Notes: generated by a model not told the origin, from the sequence alone. A DNA stretch of 54,485 nt from Cyanobacteria bacterium RI_101 (GCA_016471375.1 WGLZ01000062.1:1-54485), one strand, 5' to 3'; positions 44,965 through 54,394 are shown, numbered from the stretch's first letter. Numbers and translations are program-made.

Positions 44965-45669
44965 ATGCGCGTTCAGGTTCTCCAACACGTCCCCTTTGAA
45001 GGTCTCGGCAATATGGCGGCTTGGTTTAACCGAGAGGGTTTTACCGTCGCCCACACCCGTTTTTTCCAGAACGATCCCCTGCCGGCGCCGGCGGACGCGG
45101 ATTGGATTATTGTCCTCGGGGGCCCCATGAGCGTCAACGACGAAGCCCAATACCCCTGGTTAGCGGCGGAAAAAGCCTTCCTTCGCCAGGCGATGGAAGC
45201 GGAAAAACGGATTTTGGGAATCTGCCTCGGCTCTCAACTGTTGGCCAACGCCCTCGGGGCCCAGGTCTATCCGGCGCCGGAGCGGGAAATTGGCTGGTTC
45301 CCCATCTTTTCAGATATCAGAGACCAGATATCAGATATCAATGGGGAGATGTTTAAGTTTCCTGAAAACCTCACGGTTTTTCACTGGCACGGCGAAACCT
45401 TTGACCTACCGCCCCAGGCGCGACGATTAGGCCACAGCGCCGTTTGCCCCAATCAAGCTTTTCAACTGGGGCCCCGAGTTCTGGGGTTGCAATTCCATCT
45501 GGAAACGACTCCCGCGGGGGTTCAAGCCCTAGTCAGGGAGTGCGGCGCCGAGCTAACGGAGGGGCGCTACGTGCAAACCGCGGCGGAACTCCTCGGCGCG
45601 GCGCCGTCCCAGTACGAAGAAATTAATCGGGAGATGGCGCGGGTGTTGACGCGCCTAGCTCAGGCTTAG
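44965..45669 (+). CDS. Class I glutamine amidotransferase
   Basis: The 234-residue product resembles the glutaminase half of GMP synthase but stands alone. The triad is complete: nucleophile Cys87 in GICLGSQ, and His178 and Glu180 in LQFHLE. VLGGPMSVND and VFHWHGETF are typical of this stand-alone subfamily. Residues 115-127 (SDIRDQISDINGE) are encoded by a GATATCAG dispersed repeat inserted in frame, in a surface loop before the FHWHG strand. It starts three bases after the upstream MBL gene, so the two are likely cotranscribed. The substrate is unknown. Confidence 0.9.
   Translation: MRVQVLQHVPFEGLGNMAAWFNREGFTVAHTRFFQNDPLPAPADADWIIVLGGPMSVNDEAQYPWLAAEKAFLRQAMEAEKRILGICLGSQLLANALGAQVYPAPEREIGWFPIFSDIRDQISDINGEMFKFPENLTVFHWHGETFDLPPQARRLGHSAVCPNQAFQLGPRVLGLQFHLETTPAGVQALVRECGAELTEGRYVQTAAELLGAAPSQYEEINREMARVLTRLAQA
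45308..45342. repeat. GATATCAG short repeat inside a coding sequence
   Basis: TCAGATATCAGAGACCAGATATCAGATATCA lies inside the amidotransferase gene without breaking the reading frame. It is the same unit as the intergenic runs at 11174, 14961 and 44043. Confidence 0.7.
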
Positions 45670-45861
45670 AGGGAGATTATTCCTAGGCGAGGGCGGCGGG
45701 GAATGGGTAATCGGTTCAAATCCAGCGAAACGGATCAGAAAAGCTAGGATATACTCAATTAAGCTCTATTTTTGTTCTCGCTATTCCCGCCTTGGGAGCA
45801 GGCTTAGGCACGGGACTCCCCCTCAGCTTAATTCGCCCGCATTCAAAAATTTCCCTAGATT

Positions 45862-47067
45862 ATGACCGACCCAGGACAACTAGCGCCCTCTCAGGATACC
45901 CTAGCTACCCCCTTGGGGATCGGCGCCGCGGAACACTGGCGGGAGTCTCCCCATCAAGTCCTCTCCCGACTGGTGGCCAACCGAGAATCGGGGCGCTTGG
46001 TGGCGGTTAATCCCTGGGACGAGTTTGTCCACTGGCAAGTCTATATCGGCAATGGCCGCGTCCACTTCGCCAATAGTCGTCGGGGCCATTATTCCCGCCT
46101 CCAGTACCTCCTGGGACGCTATTTGGACAACACGCCTCTCAAACTGCCCCTGCAAATTGAAGACGACTACGCCTATATTTATCAACTATGGGAAAAGAAA
46201 ATTTTTACGACGGAGCAGACTCACTTAATTCTCAAACAATGCACCCAGGAAGCTCTTGTTCAGGTTCTCGCCCTAGAATCGACGGATTGTTTCTTTGAAG
46301 ACCGGGTTCATCTCAAAAATATTTTCCTCAATCTAGACTTAGAACTATCCTTTTCTTCGTTGGAAAATAAAGTTAAATATTGGCAACAACTCCAGCGTTA
46401 TATCCATTCTCCCTTCCAGCGTCCCTTAGCCCAGGATCGGGCTAAATTAAACGTCTATTTTCAAGAGCGCCTGCAAAAAGATCCCTATTGGGCGCAGTGC
46501 TTTAACGCCAGTTTGGAAAATTTACTCTGTCTTTACGAAATCGCCTACCGCACCGAAATTAGCACCCTAGAGTTGGCGCTCTGGCTCAAACCCTTGATTA
46601 AAAGCGGGAGCTTGCAGATGTTGCCCTACGACGCTCAAGCCAGCCAACCGGACCGGCGCCCCTTAGTGGCGCTGTTGAACAATAAGCCGGGGATGCAGAG
46701 GATGGCGCGCTTTACCCTGGAGGCGGAGGGCTATCGAGTTTTAGTGATTGACGACGTCTTTAAAGCTTTAGCGATTTTACTCGCCAAACGCCCCAGTTTA
46801 GTCCTGATTGAAGACGAGATGATGGATGTGGGCGGTTGCTCTATTGTCGAACTCTTTCAGCAAGCGCCGGATTTAGCGAATGTTCCCCTGATTGCCCTTT
46901 GTAAAGATGGGGGATTGATTGGCAAAATTAAGCTGAAGCTGATGGGCATAGCCGGTATGATGACCTACCCTTTTTTGCCCCAGGAGTTAATCGCGTTGGT
47001 CAAAAATTGGGTTCCCCTCGGCGCCGGTTTAGGGAATTCTCTCGGCGATAACCCGACCAATTTCTAA
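45862..47067 (+). CDS. PatA-like response regulator with degenerate receiver domain
   Basis: The 401-residue product has an N-terminal PATAN (DUF4388) domain (about 30-130: SPHQVLSRLVANRESGRLVAV, VYIGNGRVHFA, RLQYLLGRYL), a helical middle and a C-terminal receiver (about 270-390). This is the layout of PatA, PixG and other cyanobacterial regulators. The receiver has lost the acidic pocket: the first strand reads VALLNNKPG instead of a VDDD motif, and the phosphoacceptor position in LVLIEDEMMDVGG aligns to Glu. It is thus probably not phosphorylated and may act as a constitutive or ligand-controlled partner. Its end overlaps lhgO on the other strand by 39 bases. Confidence 0.82.
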   Translation: MTDPGQLAPSQDTLATPLGIGAAEHWRESPHQVLSRLVANRESGRLVAVNPWDEFVHWQVYIGNGRVHFANSRRGHYSRLQYLLGRYLDNTPLKLPLQIEDDYAYIYQLWEKKIFTTEQTHLILKQCTQEALVQVLALESTDCFFEDRVHLKNIFLNLDLELSFSSLENKVKYWQQLQRYIHSPFQRPLAQDRAKLNVYFQERLQKDPYWAQCFNASLENLLCLYEIAYRTEISTLELALWLKPLIKSGSLQMLPYDAQASQPDRRPLVALLNNKPGMQRMARFTLEAEGYRVLVIDDVFKALAILLAKRPSLVLIEDEMMDVGGCSIVELFQQAPDLANVPLIALCKDGGLIGKIKLKLMGIAGMMTYPFLPQELIALVKNWVPLGAGLGNSLGDNPTNF

Positions 47068-48219
47068 AGAGGCCGTGGCCGCGGGGGAGGGCGCGTTACA
47101 GACTTGCAGAGAGGCGGGGCCGTCCAGGATCAAAAAGTCGTCCACTAGGGCGCCGTCGGGACGGAGCGCCTGGGCCCGAATACCGGGGGGGGTGGGGATA
47201 ATATCTTCGGCGCTGACGACGGGAATCAATTGTTGCAAACTACGAACAAAGGCCGCTTTACTAAGGGAGCGCCAAATTTCTTTTAAGCCCTCGTCCCAAT
47301 GTTTGCCCGCCAGTTTCCAAAAACCGGGGTAGGTCGCGGCGTCGCTAAAATCCCGCCAGTCGAAGTCCCATTTGCCGTAGCCCTCTCGTTTCAAACTGAG
47401 AACGGCGTTGGGGCCGGCGTGAACGGAGCCGTCAATCATGCGGGTAAAGTGAACTCCTAAAAAAGGAAAATCGGGGTTGGGAACGGGGTAAATTAGACCT
47501 TTAACTAAATGGCGTTTTTCCGGTTTGAGTTCATAATATTCTCCCCGAAAAGGCACGATTTTCGCCGGCGGCGCCGAACCCGCCAGCTTCGCTAAACGGT
47601 CGCTCTGGAGGCCTGCGCAGTTGATCAGAAAACGGGTTTCAAAACGGTCTTTTTCCGTTATTACTCGATAACCGACGGCGCTTTTTTCAATCTCGACCAC
47701 TTTTTGTCCCAGTCGAATTTCTCCCCCCCGTTCCCGGACTAATTCCGCGTATTTTCGGCAGACCTGGCGATAGTCCACAATCCCCGCCGTGGGCACGTAA
47801 ATTCCCCCTAAACACCCGACCTCGGGTTCCCGTTCTTTGACTTGCTCCGCCGTCAGGCGCTCCACCGCCACGCCGTTGGCTAAACCCCTTTGATAGAGGA
47901 CTTCCAGTTGCCCTAATTCTTCGGCGCGGGTGGCGACAATAACCTTGCCGCAGATTTCATGAGCAATGTCCTGGGCTTGGCAAAATTCCACTAGGCGGCG
48001 GTTGCCGACGCGGGTGAATTGGGCTTTAAAACTGCCGGGTTTGTAGTAAACGCCGGAGTGGATCACGCCGCTATTGTGGCCGGTTTGGTGAAAAGCCAGT
48101 TCCCCTTCTTTTTCAAGGACGAGAAGGGCGGCGCCGGGGAAGCGTTCGCTAAGGGCTAAGGCGGTGGCCAGACCGACAATCCCGCCTCCGATAATTAAAT
48201 AATCCGCGATAGACGACAT
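47029..48219 (-). CDS. lhgO: L-2-hydroxyglutarate oxidase
   Basis: LhgO is an FAD enzyme that oxidises L-2-hydroxyglutarate to 2-oxoglutarate. I chose the ATG at 48219 (MSSIADYLIIGGG), giving 396 residues; a TTG upstream would overlap the DUF1825 stop. The dinucleotide-binding motif IIGGGIVGLATALAL is at residues 9-23, and HNSGVIHSGVYYKPGS near 53 and GVHFTRMIDGSVHAGPNA near 260 are specific to this family. In cyanobacteria it may help balance 2-oxoglutarate, the nitrogen-status signal. The C terminus overlaps the convergent PatA-like gene by 39 bases. Confidence 0.93.
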   Translation of the reverse strand: MSSIADYLIIGGGIVGLATALALSERFPGAALLVLEKEGELAFHQTGHNSGVIHSGVYYKPGSFKAQFTRVGNRRLVEFCQAQDIAHEICGKVIVATRAEELGQLEVLYQRGLANGVAVERLTAEQVKEREPEVGCLGGIYVPTAGIVDYRQVCRKYAELVRERGGEIRLGQKVVEIEKSAVGYRVITEKDRFETRFLINCAGLQSDRLAKLAGSAPPAKIVPFRGEYYELKPEKRHLVKGLIYPVPNPDFPFLGVHFTRMIDGSVHAGPNAVLSLKREGYGKWDFDWRDFSDAATYPGFWKLAGKHWDEGLKEIWRSLSKAAFVRSLQQLIPVVSAEDIIPTPPGIRAQALRPDGALVDDFLILDGPASLQVCNAPSPAATASLEIGRVIAERIP

Positions 48220-48235
48220 AGGATTCGGCTCTAAC

Positions 48236-48550
48236 CTAACCAAGCTCGGACTTCATCCGTTCTAAAGTCTGGTTCATTTGGTCGAACATTTGCTGGGGGG
48301 TCATGCCAAATTGACCCAGTTGGGTTTTCAGTTGTTCCACGGTCATTTTGGCCATGAAATCCTCCGAGAGTTCAAAGCGCTTCATAAAAATCTTGTAGCG
48401 CTCCATCAAAGCTTCCATTTGGTCAATGAAAATAATTTTGCCTTCTCGGTCGAATTTTCCGTAATCCCCGCCCAACTTAACTAGAGATTGATAGTCGTCA
48501 AAGAGCCGTTTGGCTTCTTCTTGAACCACTTCGGAATCAAAAAATCCCAT
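48236..48550 (-). CDS. DUF1825 family cyanobacterial protein
   Basis: The 104-residue helical protein starts MGFFDSEVVQEEAKRLFDDYQ and ends ERMKSELG, the pattern of the DUF1825 family found across cyanobacteria and in some cyanophages. Function is not established. There is no signal peptide or membrane segment. It precedes lhgO on the same strand by 16 bases and the two are probably cotranscribed. The region upstream (48551-48777) has no other gene. Confidence 0.88.
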   Translation of the reverse strand: MGFFDSEVVQEEAKRLFDDYQSLVKLGGDYGKFDREGKIIFIDQMEALMERYKIFMKRFELSEDFMAKMTVEQLKTQLGQFGMTPQQMFDQMNQTLERMKSELG

Positions 48551-48777
48551 GATCTTGTACCTTGATGAAAAGACTGGATTAGCGTTGAACGGAAACCGGG
48601 AGAGTCCCCCAATGGAGCGGGAGTCGGCGCCGGAGAACAGGGTCTAGGAAAGTTCTAAACTCGACTTAACCTATTTTAAATTGGCTCTCAAAGCCTGTAA
48701 AATACGGTTTTCCGAATCCTAAAGACTTCAATATTCCTGGGGTTCCCTTCTCTTTTGGCGAGGGATCTGGAGCGCGA

Positions 48778-50523
48778 TTACTGGCTCTTCAAGCGCCCCT
48801 TGGGGCTTTTTTTCAACAACGACTCGGCAAAGGCCAGCGCCGCCGGGGCGGAATGCCCCCCGGCCAGTTGGGCTAGTTCCTGTTGGCGCTGGTAGTCGCT
48901 CTGGAGGGGAACCACCCGAATCACAGTGCGCGGTTCCGGGTCGGTTTCAGCGCCGTCCGTTTCAATCAGAATTTTATCCACCCGAAAATGAACGTCCGCC
49001 AGCGCCGCCACTAGGGGCTGATGGGTGACGCAGAGCGCCTGTCGTCCCTGGGCGAGGCGATGGAGTTTATCGGCGATGGCCTGGGCCACTTTCCCGGAGA
49101 CCCCCGCGTCGATTTCGTCAAAAATTAGGGTCTGACTCTCGCCCCGACCGCGGTTAAAACAGGCCTTAAAGGCCAGTAAAAAGCGGCTCATTTCCCCGCC
49201 GGAGGCGGTGGTGGCTAGGGGTTGAATCGGCTCGCCGGGGTTAGGGCTGAAGTAAAAGGTCACCTGGTCGGCGCCGCTGGGGCCGGGGGGGCAGGGTTGA
49301 ACCTGGCAAACAAAAATCACTTTGTCCAGCGCTAGGGGTTTCAGTTCCGTCACCAGCGCCGCTTCTAGGGCCTTGGCGGCGCTTTGGCGTAGTCGGGTTA
49401 ACCCCTCGCAGGCCTCGGTTAAGTCTTTTTGGGCTTGGTTAACCGCTTCTTCTAACGCTTCTAAACTTTTTTCCCCCTGTTCCAGTTCCCCCAGTTCCCG
49501 CTCTAGAGTTTCCTGAAGCGCCAAAGCGTCCGCCAGGGTGGGGCCATACTTCCGGCAGAGGCGCTTGAGCCGTCCTAGGCGCTCCTCCACCTCCCCGAGA
49601 CGCTGGGGGTCCGCCTCCAGTTGGTCGCCGTAGGCCCGGACCTGTTGCCCCGCTTCCACCACCTGGGTCAGCGCCGTTTGCAGAAGCTCCAACAGGGGCG
49701 CTAACTGGTTATCGTACTGGGTCATTTCCTGAATAATCCCCTCCGCTTCCCCCAGCAGATCGGTAATGGCGGCGCCGTCCTGGTCGTTTTGGTAAAGCAG
49801 TTGGTAAGCCCGATAACTGAGTTGTTGTAAATCCAAAACATGGGTCAGCCGCTCCTGCTCCTGGGATAAATGCTCTAACTCATTGGGGTCGCTCAGTTGA
49901 GCCTCCGTCAATTCTCGGCGCTGAAATTCTAGAAGATCTAAGCGTTGTAACCGTTCTTGCTCCGATTGCCGGCGCTCTTGCAGGGTTTTGGCCAAACTTT
50001 GGGCCTGGGCGTAGAATTTTTCGACCCTTTCCCGTTGAGCCAAGAGAGCGGCGCCGCCGTAGAGGTCTAACCATTGGCGCTGGAGCGCCGCCTCCTGGAA
50101 CTGGACGGTCTGCCCCTGAGCCGTAATATCCACCAATAACCCCCGCAATTCCCCCAACTGTTGGCGGTTGACCAGCACCCCGTTGACGCGGGAGCGGGAG
50201 CGGAGGGAGTCGCCGTTGCGGCTAAAGTCCCGGCTACAAATCAGAGCGCCGTCTTCCAGGGGTTCGATATTTTGAGCGCCGAGCCAGGCGCCGGCGGCCT
50301 GGGACAGAGAAAAGGTGGCCTCGATTAAGCCCTGCTCCGCGCCTTGACGCAGAACTCGCCCCTGGGCCTTGCCCCCCAGAACCAGATCGATGGCGTCCAA
50401 AATAATCGATTTGCCCGCCCCGGTTTCCCCCGTCAGCACATTTAAGCCGGCGCCGAAGGTCAGTTCCAAATGGTCGATGAGGGCGAAATTGGTAATCCGC
50501 AGAAGGGAGAGCATAGTCGGCAA
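48778..50523 (-). CDS. recN: DNA repair protein RecN
   Basis: RecN is an SMC-like ATPase for double-strand break repair. The 581-residue product starts MPTMLSLLRITNFALIDHLELTF and has Walker A TGETGAGKS near residue 35. A long coiled-coil hinge rich in Glu, Gln and Leu (about 155-390) follows, then a signature TASGGEMSRFLLAFK near 442 and Walker B LIFDEIDAGVSG near 470. Length and layout are normal. The last bases form a GCCCCTTGGGGC palindrome that is part of the coding sequence. Confidence 0.96.
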   Translation of the reverse strand: MPTMLSLLRITNFALIDHLELTFGAGLNVLTGETGAGKSIILDAIDLVLGGKAQGRVLRQGAEQGLIEATFSLSQAAGAWLGAQNIEPLEDGALICSRDFSRNGDSLRSRSRVNGVLVNRQQLGELRGLLVDITAQGQTVQFQEAALQRQWLDLYGGAALLAQRERVEKFYAQAQSLAKTLQERRQSEQERLQRLDLLEFQRRELTEAQLSDPNELEHLSQEQERLTHVLDLQQLSYRAYQLLYQNDQDGAAITDLLGEAEGIIQEMTQYDNQLAPLLELLQTALTQVVEAGQQVRAYGDQLEADPQRLGEVEERLGRLKRLCRKYGPTLADALALQETLERELGELEQGEKSLEALEEAVNQAQKDLTEACEGLTRLRQSAAKALEAALVTELKPLALDKVIFVCQVQPCPPGPSGADQVTFYFSPNPGEPIQPLATTASGGEMSRFLLAFKACFNRGRGESQTLIFDEIDAGVSGKVAQAIADKLHRLAQGRQALCVTHQPLVAALADVHFRVDKILIETDGAETDPEPRTVIRVVPLQSDYQRQQELAQLAGGHSAPAALAFAESLLKKSPKGRLKSQ

Positions 50524-50665
50524 GAAGGGGTCTTTCTGTTATACCAGTTGTCTCTCATCGATTTTCCTCCTTAGGGTTAGCTCCGAACTTTTCCCGAACT
50601 CGCCCTGGGGAGTGCGCCGCTAGGGGCTAGGTTATAATTAGAAACCGTCGCCGTATCTCTACCCC

Positions 50666-51913
50666 ATGACCCCCACTCCCCTCGTCTCTCCGAGCCTGCC
50701 GCAAATAAGTCAATACCCCGACGCCCTGGGGCGCTTTGGGCGCTTTGGCGGCAAATACGTCCCCGAAACCCTGATGCCGGCGCTGGCGGAGCTGGAGGAA
50801 GCCTACCGACGGGTCAAGGACGAGCCGGCGTTTCAAGCGGAGTTGAACGGCCTGCTCAAAGATTATGTGGGCCGACCCAGTCCCCTTTATTTCGCCGAGC
50901 GCCTGAGCGAAAACTACCGCCGCCCCGACGGAAGCGCCCCCCAAATTTACCTAAAGCGGGAAGACCTGAACCACACCGGCGCCCATAAGATTAACAACGC
51001 CCTGGGGCAGGTTTTACTGGCCAAACGGATGGGCAAAGGGCGGATCATCGCCGAAACCGGCGCCGGTCAACACGGGGTGGCCACCGCCACGGTCTGCGCC
51101 CGCTTTGGCTTGGACTGCGTCATTTACATGGGGGTGGAGGACATGGAGCGCCAAAAGCTGAACGTCTTTCGCATGAATTTACTCGGCGCTCGGGTGCAAC
51201 CGGTGAGCGCCGGCACGGGCACCCTCAAGGACGCCACCTCGGAGGCGATTCGGGACTGGGTCACCAATGTGGAATCCACCCACTACATCCTCGGCTCCGT
51301 GGCAGGCCCCCATCCCTACCCCATGATGGTGCGGGACTTCCACCGGGTCATCGGCCAGGAAACCCGGCGCCAGTGTCAAGAAAAATGGGGCGGTCTGCCG
51401 GATATTTTACTGGCCTGCGTGGGGGGCGGCTCCAACGCCATGGGCTTGTTCTACGACTTCCTCGACGACGCCGGGGTGCGCATTATCGGGGTGGAAGCCG
51501 CGGGGGAAAGCGTCGCCTCCGGCAAACACGCCGCCACCTTAACCATGGGTAAACCCGGCGTGCTCCACGGCGCCATGAGTTATCTCCTGCAAGATAGCGA
51601 CGGTCAGGTGACGGAAGCCCATTCCATCAGCGCCGGTTTGGATTACCCTGGCGTCGGCCCCGAGCACAGTTTTCTCAAGGACTCCGGCCGGGCGGAATAC
51701 TACAGCGTCACCGACGCTGAAGCCATCGCCGCCCTGCAAAAACTCTCCCAACTGGAGGGCATTATTCCGGCGCTGGAAACGGCCCACGCCTTCGCCTATC
51801 TGGAAAGTCTCTGCCCCCAACTGACGGGAAATCCCCGCATTGTGATTAATACCTCCGGCCGGGGGGATAAGGACGTCCAAACCGTGGCGAAATACCTCGG
51901 CATGGCGCTCTAG
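50666..51913 (+). CDS. trpB: Tryptophan synthase beta chain
   Basis: TrpB joins indole and serine to make tryptophan with PLP. The 415-residue product has [19 protein letters not shown] at the start, the PLP lysine in [13 protein letters not shown] at Lys108, the indole-tunnel segment [10 protein letters not shown], and the phosphate-binding GGGSNAMG near residue 252. The VGPEHSFL and SGRGDKD motifs complete the family. It is the classical TrpB1 type. No trpA is adjacent, as is common in cyanobacteria where trp genes are scattered. The cbiQ gene starts three bases after the stop. Confidence 0.97.
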   Translation: MTPTPLVSPSLPQISQYPDALGRFGRFGGKYVPETLMPALAELEEAYRRVKDEPAFQAELNGLLKDYVGRPSPLYFAERLSENYRRPDGSAPQIYLKREDLNHTGAHKINNALGQVLLAKRMGKGRIIAETGAGQHGVATATVCARFGLDCVIYMGVEDMERQKLNVFRMNLLGARVQPVSAGTGTLKDATSEAIRDWVTNVESTHYILGSVAGPHPYPMMVRDFHRVIGQETRRQCQEKWGGLPDILLACVGGGSNAMGLFYDFLDDAGVRIIGVEAAGESVASGKHAATLTMGKPGVLHGAMSYLLQDSDGQVTEAHSISAGLDYPGVGPEHSFLKDSGRAEYYSVTDAEAIAALQKLSQLEGIIPALETAHAFAYLESLCPQLTGNPRIVINTSGRGDKDVQTVAKYLGMAL

Positions 51914-51916
51914 CCA

Positions 51917-52723
51917 ATGGGTCATTCCCTAGACGCCCTCGCTCAGACTAACGGACTGCGCGCCCTGCCCCCGGAACAGAAACTGGGATTCGCGGCGGCG
52001 CTCTTTTTCCTGGCCTACGGAGCGCCGATTCCCGTCCAGGGTTTAATAGCCCTCTGGCTGTTTGTCTGGGTGGTTAAATACGCCCAAATTCCCGCCTCTA
52101 TTTATTTACGCCTCCTTTCTCTACCCCTAACTTTTCTGCTCTTAGGACTACCCGCCTGGATCATCGGCGCCGGTCGGGCCGACCAACTGGCGACCTTTCG
52201 GAGCGACGTCCTCTGGGGAGCGCCGATAGGGTCGTTTTATCTCTACCTCAGCCAGCAGGGGTTGGAGCAGAGTCGGGGAATCTTTTTTCGCTCCTTGGCG
52301 CTGACCTCCTGTCTCTACTTTCTTCTGCTTACGGTTCCCCTCGGGGAGATAATCCTTGTCCTTGGTCGTTGGGGATGTCCCGCCTTATTGACGGAGTTAA
52401 TGACCCTAATGTATCGATTTATCGGCGTTCTGGGGGATACGGCCAGCCAACTGCTGGCGGCTCAGCAGTCCCGTTTGGGTTACGGGACTTGGCGCCGGAG
52501 CCTGGGGAGCTTCAGTCTCTTGGCGGGGCGACTTTTACAACGAACCTTGATTAACTATCGGGAAATTTCCCTGGGTTTAGCGTCCAGGGGTTATACCGGA
52601 GAACTAAAATTCTGGAGCCGGCGCCGTCATCAGGCCAGTTGGCGCTACGGCGCCGAAGCGGTGGGCGGCTATCTATTCCTTTTGGCTTTAACGGGCTGGC
52701 ATTATTGGGCGGGTTCCTGTTGA
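51917..52723 (+). CDS. cbiQ: ECF transporter transmembrane subunit CbiQ
   Basis: CbiQ is the membrane T subunit of cobalt/nickel ECF transporters and contacts the ATPase CbiO. The 268-residue protein has about six hydrophobic helices and two cytoplasmic Ala-Arg-Gly-type motifs characteristic of T subunits, here QSRLGYGTWRR and GLASRGYTGE near residue 225. It ends in a TGATG overlap with cbiO, showing tight coupling. The substrate-binding CbiM/NikM gene is not next to it, so whether the metal is cobalt or nickel cannot be decided here. Confidence 0.85.
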   Translation: MGHSLDALAQTNGLRALPPEQKLGFAAALFFLAYGAPIPVQGLIALWLFVWVVKYAQIPASIYLRLLSLPLTFLLLGLPAWIIGAGRADQLATFRSDVLWGAPIGSFYLYLSQQGLEQSRGIFFRSLALTSCLYFLLLTVPLGEIILVLGRWGCPALLTELMTLMYRFIGVLGDTASQLLAAQQSRLGYGTWRRSLGSFSLLAGRLLQRTLINYREISLGLASRGYTGELKFWSRRRHQASWRYGAEAVGGYLFLLALTGWHYWAGSC

Positions 52724-53436
52724 TGCGTTTTGAGGGGGTCAGTTACCGTTATGGCCGTCATCCCCGTCTGGCCCTAGAGGGTTTGTCGCTCAATCTGGAA
52801 GCCGGTGGGCGCTACGCTCTGATTGGCCCCAACGGTTGCGGTAAAACCACCCTCCTGCGCCTAGCGAATGGCTTATATCGCCCCTGTTCCGGCGCCGTTT
52901 ATTGGCAAAATCAACCCCTGGCCTATGACCAGTCGGCGCTGTATCGTCTCCGCCAAGAAGTGGCTTTAGTGTTTCAAAACCCCGACGAGCAACTGGTGGG
53001 CGGCACGGTGGCGGAAGACCTCTCCTACGGGCTGTGTAACTTAGGATTACCGCCGGCGGAAATCCAGCGCCGGGTGGAGGAAACCTTAAGGGCTTTTGAT
53101 TTGACGGATCTGGCGGATTTTCCGGTCAATTACCTCAGTTTGGGGCAAAAACGGCGCCTAGCCATCGCCGATAGCGTTATTTTGGAGCCGACTTTACTCC
53201 TGTTGGACGAACCCACAGCCTTTCTCGATCCGGGCCAGACCCGGCGTCTGAGGGAACTATTGGGGCAAATTCACCAAGCGGGAACCACCCTGCTCATCGC
53301 AACCCATGATCTTCCCTTTGTGGGCAATTGGGCGGATTGGGTGATTGTCATGGCTCAAGGGCGAGTTGTTCTGGCGGATTCCCCGGAGGCGATTTTCCAA
53401 GACCGGCGCCGTCTGCGGGAACTGGGATTAGATTAA
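52723..53436 (+). CDS. cbiO: ECF transporter ATPase CbiO
   Basis: The ATG overlaps the stop of cbiQ (TGATG) and gives a 237-residue ABC ATPase: Walker A GPNGCGKTT near residue 36, Q-loop VFQNPDEQLVGGTVAEDL, signature LSLGQKRRLAIAD near 140, Walker B LLLDEPTAFLD and an H-loop ATHDL. The NPDEQL sequence is typical of the ECF class. It powers metal uptake with CbiQ. In-frame codons upstream inside cbiQ are not part of the protein. Confidence 0.92.
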   Translation: MRFEGVSYRYGRHPRLALEGLSLNLEAGGRYALIGPNGCGKTTLLRLANGLYRPCSGAVYWQNQPLAYDQSALYRLRQEVALVFQNPDEQLVGGTVAEDLSYGLCNLGLPPAEIQRRVEETLRAFDLTDLADFPVNYLSLGQKRRLAIADSVILEPTLLLLDEPTAFLDPGQTRRLRELLGQIHQAGTTLLIATHDLPFVGNWADWVIVMAQGRVVLADSPEAIFQDRRRLRELGLD

Positions 53437-53464
53437 GAGACGTCGAGTCGGCGCCGGCGCCGGT

Positions 53465-54391
53465 TTATTTTTTCAAGCGCCGGCTTTGACGTTTGGGTTT
53501 TTCTTGGCGTTGGGCCTGTATTCTCTCTAGCAAGACCGACGCGGGTTCGTCCTTGGGATCTTGGGGAACCAATTCGCCTCGAAAGGCTTTGGCAAGGGTG
53601 GCTTGTTCTAGGCGCTCTAGCAGTTTGACGGCTTTTTGGTAATTCTGCTCAATGACTTCAACGGATTTGAAGAGTTTTTCAATCCGGTTAACGATTTCCT
53701 GTTGTTCTTGGAGGGTAGGAAGATAAATCGGGATGGATTTAATATTTTTTACAGAAAGACCGGGTTGAGCCATTCCAGTCGAATACTTATTTAGATTTAG
53801 GGCAACCAGTTGATAATAAAGCCAATCAATATTCACGCCTAACAATGGAAAAGCAACTATGGCGTGTTCAGTAGCGTGAAACTTGCCTTGTACCATATGT
53901 ACATTTCCACATAAAGCGCCTTGTCTACCAATCAAAGAAAATTTTCCTTCATGTGTATAAGTTTTTGTATAACCCCTCAGTCCATTACCGCCAAAACAAG
54001 GGTATAAATTAGAAGATTTTTCGGGATAAATATTTGCGGCAGGAACAAAGTCTCCCGCTTTCATATCACAAACATTTTCTAGTTTGACTGATTTCCATCT
54101 TGTATCGCCACGAAAAGCCGTGTCTAAAACGGCCTGTTTACAGCGCCGAATCAGTTGAGGAATATGCTCTAATTCCTGACGGGCGGCGCGGCTACGGGCA
54201 AAGAGGCTATCTAGTTTGGCGACAATCCGGCGCTGTTCGTTTAGGGGAGGGAGAGGGATAATAACCTTATCCGCAAATTGTTTGCTAATTCCACCTTGTG
54301 CGGCTCCACGAAAATCTAAGAGAATAGATGATTTTCCTTCTTCTGACCGACATTCCGCAGGTTGGCAGGGAATTAAAAATGTGCAGGTAGT
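53465..54391 (-). pseudogene. hsdS: Type I restriction specificity subunit (HsdS), N-terminally truncated
   Basis: Reading on the minus strand, an open frame of 309 codons runs from an in-frame stop at 54392-54394 to the end at 53465. It contains, in order, the central conserved block (IIPLPPLNEQRRIVAKLDSL, then ARQELEHIPQLIRRCKQAVL), the second target-recognition domain, and the C-terminal conserved block (IYLPTLQEQQEIVNRIEKLF, then ATLAKAFRGELVPQDP). The first target-recognition domain is missing except for a short piece near ILLDFRGAAQGG. A transposase begins on the other strand 40 bases beyond the break, so insertion is the likely cause. An ATG at 54064 could still produce a half-sized subunit of 199 residues. 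No hsdM or hsdR is visible. Confidence 0.82.
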
Positions 54392-54394
54392 CTA

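Noticed and set aside
48791-48819. GCCCC-TT-GGGGC hairpin followed by seven T on the plus strand
   Set aside because: It lies inside the recN coding end and the T-run is on the wrong strand to terminate recN; no plus-strand gene ends here.
51914-51917. Possible cobalamin riboswitch for cbiQ
   Set aside because: Only three bases separate trpB and cbiQ, so there is no room for one, and none was seen upstream of trpB.
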